A DNA stretch of 64,000 bases, taken from assembly GCA_017534885.1 (NCBI GenBank), contig JAFXVR010000047.1:1-64000 (forward strand). Direction: 5' to 3'. Below the pieces are notes generated by a model. The model was not told the DNA's origin. It did no database searches and saw only the letters and a list, made by a program, of their open reading frames with translations. The stretch comes from Clostridia bacterium. GTDB lineage: Bacteria; Bacillota; Clostridia; Christensenellales; Aristaeellaceae. Each line of letters opens with the position of its first letter. The first letter of the stretch is position 1. Of the stretch, positions 58,637 to 64,000 are shown one piece after another. The translations under genes and the position numbers were made by a program.

Positions 58637-59307
58637 TGCTTTTTCTCCTTTTTGAGCCCGTCGGCCCAGAGTACCGAGGCCCGGTACAGGCTGTACAGCC
58701 CCGCGCTCAGCAGGATGGCGCCGATGATGTCCGTCAGCCAGTGCACCCCGGCCACCAGCCTGCCCAATACCATGAAGGCCGAAAACAGCAGGGCAAAGGC
58801 AGCCGCCGCCCGCCTGGGAGAGGGTTTGGCTGTCCGCCGGTTCACCTGGAAGGTCAGCGTCGGCATGACGCTCAGCACCAGCAGAGTAGTTGAGGAGGGA
58901 TAGGAGGCCTCCATCGCGCCGTCGATGAGGATGGGCCTGTAGTTGATGGGGATCATCTCGAAGATCAGGTAACCTATGATGACCAGGATGTAGTAGCCGC
59001 CCAGCAGCAGGATGTCCGCGTCCACCTTCAGCAGGTTCCGCCTGCGGATCAGCTGGACGAGCCCCAGCGCCGCGAAGCACAGGCAGATGGCGATGGGCAC
59101 CAGCCCCAGCCAGTCCGTGACGGTGTATATCCACAGGTGGACGCCTGTCAGCCGGTGAAACCACTGGTTGACCGTAGCCAGGCCGATGTCCGTGCCGTTG
59201 ACGCCCACCGGCTGCACATCCACCGTCCGGATGAGCAGCGTCCACAGGGCGAAGGCGAGCACCAGCGCCGCGCCGATGGCGGCTGTTCTTTTTGCGTTCT
59301 GTTTCAT
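58633..59307 (-). CDS. Small membrane PAP2-family phosphatase
   Basis: 224 residues with about six membrane segments. Remnants of PAP2 motifs: INYRPILIDG (R-P), SYPSSTTLL in the S-x-P-S-G-H position (His replaced by Thr) and GVHWLTDIIGA in the last box. The central H of P-S-G-H is absent, so activity is doubtful or altered. ATG with the XRE stop overlapping by 4 nt. The gene following it overlaps too. Odd: the missing key His. Confidence 0.75.
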   Translation of the reverse strand: MKQNAKRTAAIGAALVLAFALWTLLIRTVDVQPVGVNGTDIGLATVNQWFHRLTGVHLWIYTVTDWLGLVPIAICLCFAALGLVQLIRRRNLLKVDADILLLGGYYILVIIGYLIFEMIPINYRPILIDGAMEASYPSSTTLLVLSVMPTLTFQVNRRTAKPSPRRAAAAFALLFSAFMVLGRLVAGVHWLTDIIGAILLSAGLYSLYRASVLWADGLKKEKKQ

Positions 59308-59954
59308 GTTGGATTCCTCTGTTCCGGCCGGTTCGCCCGGCCTGGTTGATTGGTTTGTCTTATGGCTCTGTCAATCCGCTGTCTGAACAGGCCGTGCCGG
59401 TTGCAGTACAGGTACAGCCAGCCGCTTCCGCGCCAGAAGAACCGCGCCTCGGCGTTATCCTCCGGGTAGAAGGTCTTCATATCACAGCGATCCGCGGTCA
59501 TGAAGGCCGCAAAGGACAGATAATGTTCCTTGCTCATGGGATGGTCCGCGCAGACGAAAAGCTCATCCTCCACCCACTCCGCCTTAACCGTGTGCGCCCC
59601 GTCCGCCTCCTCCGCCTCCAGGGCGGGCAGCTGAATCCCGCAGCAGGAAATCAGCGCTTCCCCCCTGGTCAGCATCACGTTGCCGCAGACCGGGCAGACG
59701 TAAAAGCGGCTTTTCAGCATGTTGGAAGCGCGGTTGGTGTTGACGATAGCCTGCCCGCAGAGCAGCTCCGCCACAGAGACGCGCAGGGCTCTGCCCAGGG
59801 GCTCCAGCAGGGATACGTCCGGAAAGCCGCGCCCGTTCTCCCATTTCGATACGGCCTTGTCGCTGACACAGAGCACCGCGGCCAGCTCCGCCTGGGTCAT
59901 GCCATACTTTTCGCGCAGCGCCCTGATGGCCGCGCCGGTGACATAGTGATCCAT
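59304..59954 (-). CDS. XRE-type HTH fused to a complete desulfoferrodoxin-like domain
   Basis: 216 residues. Residues 6-67 are an XRE/Cro helix-turn-helix (ALREKYGMTQAELAAVLCVSDKAVSKWENG). Residues 84-190 match desulfoferrodoxin: YVCPVCGN with C87, C90 and later CC (104-105) for the FeS4 centre, then H121, H138 (ADHPM), H144 (KEHY), C184 and H187 (YCNRHG). The ligand spacing (17, 6, 40, 3) follows the His4-Cys superoxide-reductase site. So it may be an iron-centred redox or superoxide sensor that controls transcription; this is inference. AGGAG lies upstream of the ATG. It follows the CPT-like gene by 53 nt and overlaps the PAP2 gene. Confidence 0.82.
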   Translation of the reverse strand: MDHYVTGAAIRALREKYGMTQAELAAVLCVSDKAVSKWENGRGFPDVSLLEPLGRALRVSVAELLCGQAIVNTNRASNMLKSRFYVCPVCGNVMLTRGEALISCCGIQLPALEAEEADGAHTVKAEWVEDELFVCADHPMSKEHYLSFAAFMTADRCDMKTFYPEDNAEARFFWRGSGWLYLYCNRHGLFRQRIDRAIRQTNQPGRANRPEQRNPT

Positions 59955-60007
59955 TTGGCCTCACTCCTTTCCGGCACAGCGTAACAGACAGCCCGTCTCC
60001 GCGCAAC

Positions 60008-60535
60008 CTACGCTCCGTAGAGTGCCTTGCCCGGCCCAGCGAAAAGCGCGTCAGCGATCACGGCCGCACACGCCTCAGGCGATGCCGCGAAGGTGTTGAC
60101 GGTCAGGTCGTAGCCCTCCTGGGGATACAGGTACTTTTCCGACGCCTCCGCCGAGCCCGGGCACCGGTTCCCGCGTTCAGCCTCCCGCCGCAGCAGCTCC
60201 TCATGCGGGCAGGTCACCCGAACCAGGTACAGCGCATACGCACCGAGCATCTCCCGGAGCTGGTCGAAGATCCGCCGGCTGGTGATCACATGGTCGATGA
60301 TGACCCCCGGAGCCGTCCGCATCTCATCGATGGCCTTCGCGCACATGTCCCCGGAGATCTCAAACACATCGTCCTCATAGATCGTCTCGTCCTCCGCGAT
60401 CTTCATGAAGTCGTCGATGGACACGATCCCGTACATTTCGTTCCGCTTCTCCCTGATGAGCGCCTGCAGGGCCTTTGCCAGCGTTGATTTTCCGCTGCTG
60501 GAGGGCCCGTTGAGCAGGATGATCCGTCCGGGCAT
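60008..60535 (-). CDS. Chloramphenicol phosphotransferase-like kinase
   Basis: 175 residues, near the usual 178. The Walker A loop is LLNGPSSSGKSTLAKAL, followed by VSIDDFM (catalytic Asp-like) and VIIDHVITSRRIFDQLREML, then LYLVRVTCPHEELLRREAERGNR, all of which match the CPT family. Known members phosphorylate chloramphenicol; others have unknown small-molecule substrates, so resistance is not implied. GGGGAGGGG lies upstream of the ATG. It lies 17 nt after the DUF3795 gene. Confidence 0.88.
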   Translation of the reverse strand: MPGRIILLNGPSSSGKSTLAKALQALIREKRNEMYGIVSIDDFMKIAEDETIYEDDVFEISGDMCAKAIDEMRTAPGVIIDHVITSRRIFDQLREMLGAYALYLVRVTCPHEELLRREAERGNRCPGSAEASEKYLYPQEGYDLTVNTFAASPEACAAVIADALFAGPGKALYGA

Positions 60536-60552
60536 ACGCCGCCCCTCCCCTG

Positions 60553-60888
60553 TCAGCCTTTCAGTCTGCGCCGCGCGTCCTCATTGTTGCTGAGGATCAT
60601 GTTCAGCTTGTCACAGCCATCCATCTCCGGACAGTCGCCGCAGGTCTCGCAGCCCTTCTCCCGGGCGCACTGCCTGATGGGGCACAGGGCTTCGCAGTAG
60701 GGCGTCTTGGGTCCTTCGATCCGGCAGCCCGTGCAGTTGATCATCTCCGGGGTGATTTCCACCTGGTTCAGCTCCGACCACTCCTCCGCGACCTTCCGGC
60801 GGAGCGCATCATCGTCGCGGACAGTGGCCAGCCGGGCTTCACAGGCCTCGCAGTCCAGCCCACAGCAGGCAATGTAATTCTTCATCAT
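60553..60888 (-). CDS. DUF3795-type cysteine-rich protein
   Basis: 111 residues with a regular set of Cys: ACCGLDCEACEA, NCTGCRIEG, YCEALCPIRQCARE and CETCGDCPE. This spacing is typical of DUF3795, which may bind zinc or iron-sulfur. Function unknown. Start: the ATG at 60888 has GGAGG five nt upstream; a TTG four codons earlier and a second ATG one codon later are alternatives. It is 30 nt after the pfkB-type gene. Confidence 0.85.
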   Translation of the reverse strand: MMKNYIACCGLDCEACEARLATVRDDDALRRKVAEEWSELNQVEITPEMINCTGCRIEGPKTPYCEALCPIRQCAREKGCETCGDCPEMDGCDKLNMILSNNEDARRRLKG

Positions 60889-60918
60889 GTATGCCTCCAA
60901 ATCAATCGTTGTACGCAG

Positions 60919-61824
60919 TCAGCCTTGTTCGAGCAGCGCCTGTACCTCATCCAGTTTCGGCGGATGCTTCGGCAGGGGGAAGCGTGAGATGGCGATGGCG
61001 GAGCAGGCGCTGGCAAAGCGCACCAGCTCAGCGTCGTCCAGCCCGCGCAGCAGGCCGTACACACAGCCGGCCTTGAAGGTATCCCCCGCGCCGAGGGTGC
61101 TCTTCACCTCCACGCTGAAGGGCTTCATCCGGTGAAGCGCCCCGCCCTTCCGGCCGTAGAGCATCTCGCCCCCGCCCTGGGTGAGGATGGTCAGCCCCTC
61201 CGACGCCTCCTGCATCAGCCCCATGATTTCCTCGGGAGAGCGCCCGGCGTAATGCTCGGCGGTGCACTCCCGGGAGACCACGTTGACGGCCGCGTGCTTG
61301 TGCAGCGGGGAATCGTGGGGACAGTCGATGGTGACATAGGGGATGCCATGGCGGCGGCAGATGTCCGCTGCCAGCAGGGATTCCTCCCGGAAGTAGGGAT
61401 CGACAGCCGCCGCCCGGCATCCGGCGATGTCCTCCTCCCGCGGAACGCTCCACCACCGCCTGCCCGTGGAAAACAGCGTCTGGAAGCGACCCATGGGCGA
61501 GCGCACCAGCCCGGCGATCACCACATAGTCCATCACACCGGGGTCATCCTCCATGAAATGCAGGGGCGAGAGATCCACTGTCTTGTCCGCGTAGAAGGCC
61601 CTGAGCATCGGCGCGACTTCCGTGCCGATCCAGGTACCGTCCATCCGCACGGAAACGCCCAATGAGGCCAGCACTGTCGCCGCCGTGCCCGTCTCACCGC
61701 CCGGGAGGAAGTACTGCTCGCTGATCTCCGAGTATTCGTCCGGCCGGAGAAAGCCGTCTTTCAGCAGAAAAGAATGGGTGCCCAGCACCTGGCCGTACAG
61801 GTAGGCTTCCGCCTGCTTTTTCAT
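60919..61824 (-). CDS. PfkB-family carbohydrate kinase
   Basis: 301 residues. The opening GGETGTAATVLASLG is the first PfkB region, and the second signature STLGAGDTFKAGCVYGLL (about 240-257) carries the catalytic Asp. ITILTQGGGE and VTIDCPHDS are further typical segments. It phosphorylates a sugar or nucleoside; which one is not clear. Start: the ATG at 61824 has GGAGG six nt upstream; an ATG two codons earlier is too close. It starts 2 nt after the GNAT stop. Confidence 0.9.
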   Translation of the reverse strand: MKKQAEAYLYGQVLGTHSFLLKDGFLRPDEYSEISEQYFLPGGETGTAATVLASLGVSVRMDGTWIGTEVAPMLRAFYADKTVDLSPLHFMEDDPGVMDYVVIAGLVRSPMGRFQTLFSTGRRWWSVPREEDIAGCRAAAVDPYFREESLLAADICRRHGIPYVTIDCPHDSPLHKHAAVNVVSRECTAEHYAGRSPEEIMGLMQEASEGLTILTQGGGEMLYGRKGGALHRMKPFSVEVKSTLGAGDTFKAGCVYGLLRGLDDAELVRFASACSAIAISRFPLPKHPPKLDEVQALLEQG

Positions 61825-61826
61825 CT

Positions 61827-62369
61827 TCATCCTCCGTTCCTTTTCATGCTGTCCCACGCCTCCCGCGCCAGGGCGAAGACGCAGGTGACGCCGTTGATTT
61901 CGTCCGGGTATTCCTTTACAAGGCGCATACCGATGGCCTCCGCCGTCCTCCGGGAGGGCAGGTTGGTGTATTTGCAGTAAGCGTACACCGCCGGGAAGTC
62001 CGTGTGTTCAAAGGCCCAGTCCCGCACCGCCGCGGCGCCTTCCTTCGCGTAGCCCAGCCGCTGGCAGTCCCTGCGGATGTGGTAGCCGATTTCCGGCAGC
62101 GTCTCCCCGTCGATGCGCTGCAGGGTCAGGCCGCAGTCGCCAATCACTCCGCCATCCTTCAGGCATACAGCCCACAGGCCGAAGCCCAGCTCCCGGTACC
62201 GCTCCCTGTTCCTTTGAATCCACTCCCGGACGCGCTTCTCATCAAAGGCGGAAGGATAGTGCCGCATGATCGTTTCATCCCCCAGCACGGCATGCAGGGC
62301 AGCGCAATCCGCCTCCTCCATCTCCCGGAGGAGAAGCCGCTGTGTTTCCAGCGCGAACCGCATCTTCAT
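61827..62369 (-). CDS. GNAT family acetyltransferase, RimJ/RimL-like
   Basis: 180 residues. ETQRLLLREMEEADC is the standard RimJ/L opening. IGYHIRRDCQRLGYAKEGAAAVRDWAF holds the acetyl-CoA loop (Q-R-L-G-Y-A-x-E), and VYAYCKYTNLPSRRTAEAIGM is the N-x-x-S motif with the usual Asn. Substrate may be a protein N-terminus or small amine. The ATG overlaps the TetR stop by 4 nt (ATGA), with GGAGG upstream. Confidence 0.88.
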   Translation of the reverse strand: MKMRFALETQRLLLREMEEADCAALHAVLGDETIMRHYPSAFDEKRVREWIQRNRERYRELGFGLWAVCLKDGGVIGDCGLTLQRIDGETLPEIGYHIRRDCQRLGYAKEGAAAVRDWAFEHTDFPAVYAYCKYTNLPSRRTAEAIGMRLVKEYPDEINGVTCVFALAREAWDSMKRNGG

Positions 62370-62995
62370 ACACCCTCCGCCACCAGTTTTCTAAAGATGG
62401 CGTCCCTGTCGAAACGTCCCTCCGGCAGCCCCGGAATCTCCTTGTAGGCCTTGCACACGGAAAGGCTGATCTCGGTGAACACAGCGCTCATCTCCTCGTC
62501 CGTGTAAGGGCAGCCGTCCGTGACAATCAGCGTGGCAAAGCTGAAGGCCACCAGCCACAGGTCGCGGAAGTACCGGTCCGCCGTCTCGCTGTCCATGTGG
62601 TAGATCCGCATGATGGACTCCCGGGCCAGCTCCTGGGAGAAGCGCAGGGCTTCCATGGCCCCGCCGCCGCCCGCCTCCGGCCTGGTCAGAAAGAGCAGCT
62701 TATACAGCTCCGGCTCCTCCTTGGCGAAGCAGAGGTACTGCTGCCCGACGCCCAGAAAAGGAATCGGCCCGGACAGCCCGCGCTGGATGTACGCCCGGTA
62801 GACCTCCCGGGCTCGCAGGCTCACCTCCGCCTTCAGCTCTTCCATGGTGCTGAACCAGGTGAAGATCGGCCCGACGGACACCCGGAGCGCCCGGGCCACC
62901 TCCCGCGCCGTCACAGCCTCGATTCCCTTTTCCCGGGCGACGTCCAGCGCCGCGCTGACAATGGTCTCCTTCCGGAACTTGGCCTTGGGGGGCAT
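62366..62995 (-). CDS. TetR/AcrR family regulator
   Basis: 209 residues. The TetR DNA-binding domain is RKETIVSAALDVAREKGIEAVTAREVARALRVSVGPIFTWFSTMEELK (about 8-55), with the usual final Y/W-x-x-F-x-x-x-E-E-L turn. The C-terminal ligand domain is all-helical and contains PEAGGGGAM. It is the first gene of the long run down to 55362 and probably controls itself and that run. AAAGGAGG precedes the ATG. Two direct repeats sit at its promoter. Confidence 0.9.
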   Translation of the reverse strand: MPPKAKFRKETIVSAALDVAREKGIEAVTAREVARALRVSVGPIFTWFSTMEELKAEVSLRAREVYRAYIQRGLSGPIPFLGVGQQYLCFAKEEPELYKLLFLTRPEAGGGGAMEALRFSQELARESIMRIYHMDSETADRYFRDLWLVAFSFATLIVTDGCPYTDEEMSAVFTEISLSVCKAYKEIPGLPEGRFDRDAIFRKLVAEGV

Positions 62996-63027
62996 GGCGC
63001 GCCTCCTTTCAAAAACAGGTGTTCTCT

Positions 63028-63080
63028 AACGTCTGTTATAGAACGTCTGTTATTATACATCTCATCCTCTTCTGTGTCAA
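63028..63080 (-). promoter_or_regulatory. tetR promoter with two direct repeats
   Basis: Minus-strand TTGACA (63080-63075) and TATAAT (63057-63052) with 17-nt spacing, a perfect consensus. AACGTCTGTTAT (plus strand) occurs at 63028-63039 and 63042-63053, 14 bp apart, beginning at the -10 and covering the start site. This is a probable operator for the TetR-type protein. Confidence 0.8.
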
Positions 63081-63147
63081 GCCCCGCCGCACTTTCTCAC
63101 CCACTTTGCGCATGCATGCGATTTGTCGCAGCAGGCTGAATCCTCCC

Positions 63148-63197
63148 TTGCCAAACGGCTGAAAAGGCGGTATAATCATTTTGGTCATTTATGACCA
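63148..63197 (+). promoter_or_regulatory. priA promoter with an operator-like palindrome
   Basis: TTGCCA (63148-63153) and TATAAT (63171-63176) with 17-nt spacing. Five nt later TGGTCAT-TT-ATGACCA (63182-63197) forms a 7-bp inverted repeat at the expected start site, a classic repressor position. Confidence 0.75.
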
Positions 63198-63231
63198 TCT
63201 GTGACGGAGCTTGATGCCGGGAGGTGAGGGC

Positions 63232-64000
63232 GTGCTGGCAGAGGTGATTGTGGACATCGTGCACGAGAACGTGGTGCACACCTTCACCTACCGGGTGCCC
63301 GAGGGCATGGCGCTGCAGCCCGGCCAGCGGGTGTCCGTTCCCTTCGGCTCGCTGAAAAAGGAAGGCGTGGTGCTCTCCCTGAAGGAGACCTGCGACCTGC
63401 CCCCGGAAAAGCTCCGCGACGTGCTCTGCCCCCTGGAGGATTATCCGGCCATCCTGCCGCCCCTCATCAGTCTGGCGCGGTACATGGCCGACCGGGCTCC
63501 CTGTCCTCTGGCGGAAACGTTGCGGCTGATGCTGCCCGCGGAGATGCGCGGCGGCCGGGTGCAGGTGAAAGAACAGCCCGTCGTCCGGCTGACCGGCGCG
63601 CTGAAGCCTGAGCAGCTGGAGGCCCAGGGCCGTTCGCAGAAGCGCAGGCTGCTGCTGGATCTCCTCAGCGACGGCGCCGAGCATCCCGTGGGCGAGATGC
63701 GCCTGCTGGTGCGCGACCCACTGCCCGCCCTGCGCCAGCTGGAGGAGCAGGGACTGGTGGCCTTCTCCCAGCGGGAAGTGCTGCGCAGCCCCGGCGGCCC
63801 GGTATCCCCCCTCCCCGACCCGCAGCTCACGCCCTCCCAGGAGGAGGCGCTGTCCCTGCTGCGGCCGGCTGTCGACAAGGGCGAGGGCAGCTTCCTGCTC
63901 TTCGGAGTGACCGGTTCGGGCAAGACCGAGGTCTTCATCCGGCTGGTGCGCCGGGTGCTGGAGATGGGCAAAACCGCCCTGATTCTGGTGCCGGAAATCG
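63232..64000 (+). CDS. priA: Primosomal replication-restart helicase PriA, 5' part
   Basis: 256 codons visible, and the frame runs off the right edge. The N-terminal DNA-binding domain is AEVIVDIVHENVVHTFTYRVP, then GQRVSVPFGSLKKEGVV. The Walker A motif FGVTGSGKTEVFI (about 228-240) is followed by ILVPEI at the edge, as in PriA. It reloads the replicative helicase at stalled forks. Start: the GTG at 63232 has GGGAGG seven nt upstream and gives the usual N-terminus; an in-frame ATG at 63214 has a poorer site. It is divergent from tetR. Confidence 0.95.
   Translation, partial: MLAEVIVDIVHENVVHTFTYRVPEGMALQPGQRVSVPFGSLKKEGVVLSLKETCDLPPEKLRDVLCPLEDYPAILPPLISLARYMADRAPCPLAETLRLMLPAEMRGGRVQVKEQPVVRLTGALKPEQLEAQGRSQKRRLLLDLLSDGAEHPVGEMRLLVRDPLPALRQLEEQGLVAFSQREVLRSPGGPVSPLPDPQLTPSQEEALSLLRPAVDKGEGSFLLFGVTGSGKTEVFIRLVRRVLEMGKTALILVPEI

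Noticed and set aside
54198..60535. Antibiotic-resistance island (APH-like, CPT-like and GNAT genes)
   Set aside because: These families are broad and mostly act on unknown substrates; no known resistance-gene signature or mobile element is present.

Overview
The window looks like chromosome of a GC-rich (about 60% by eye) member of the Clostridia/Firmicutes, probably an uncultured gut or rumen organism. This rests on strong GGAGG ribosome sites, TTGACA/TATAAT promoters, a DnaE-type polymerase, a sporulation-type AI-2E membrane protein, DUF6273/BspA-like/SH3b surface proteins, and plant-polysaccharide genes (GH5, oligogalacturonate lyase family). Family names come from reading translated motifs; no database search was run. 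No phage, transposase or CRISPR was seen.

Layout. (1) 1-23054, minus strand: the first >7,684 codons of one giant secreted protein built from a signal peptide, an N-terminal region, a choice-of-anchor-A-like domain and then dozens of Cna_B, SpaA/DUF7601-like and FctA/Spy0128-like beta modules. Its 3' end lies beyond the left edge. It has its own consensus promoter. (2) 23752-31202, minus: a housekeeping run, dnaE > HAD phosphatase > RNase PH-RdgB fusion > YfcE-like phosphoesterase > AI-2E/YtvI-like protein. (3) 31387-36033, minus: a five-gene set for pectin-derived oligosaccharides (deacetylase, oligogalacturonate lyase, DUF4867, TIM-barrel isomerase/epimerase, Gfo/Idh oxidoreductase). Two copies of a palindromic dispersed repeat lie at about 31228-31310 and 36185-36265, one on each side of this set. 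(4) 36402-41071, plus: SDR dehydrogenase, SH3b/Ig-like secreted protein, DUF6273 protein and BspA-like leucine-rich protein. (5) 41161-44767, minus: a MarR-type regulator with a His/Met/Pro/Gly-rich insertion and a doubly palindromic promoter, then a flavin reductase, cytidylate-kinase-like protein and peptidoglycan-binding protein. (6) 44933-49369: tRNA-Thr(GGT), a secreted protein, 2-hydroxyacid dehydrogenase, NagA, a GNAT, an orphan small protein and RhaM-like mutarotase. (7) 49459-54036, minus: an envelope operon of GH5 glucanase, a membrane-anchored unknown, a pyruvyl transferase with a repeat/coiled-coil tail, and a PAP2 phosphatase. (8) 54198-55193 plus, APH-like kinase; then 55362-62995 minus, a tightly packed 13-gene run from a TetR regulator through acetyltransferases, kinases, an HTH-desulfoferrodoxin fusion, a flavin reductase and a lipoprotein. 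(9) 63232-64000 plus: the start of priA.

Most notable are the giant modular adhesin with its internal duplications, the HTH-desulfoferrodoxin fusion (59304-59954), the pyruvyl transferase with exact 24-residue repeats, the metal-ligand-rich MarR insertion, and the palindromic promoter and repeat elements. None is proven to be a new system.
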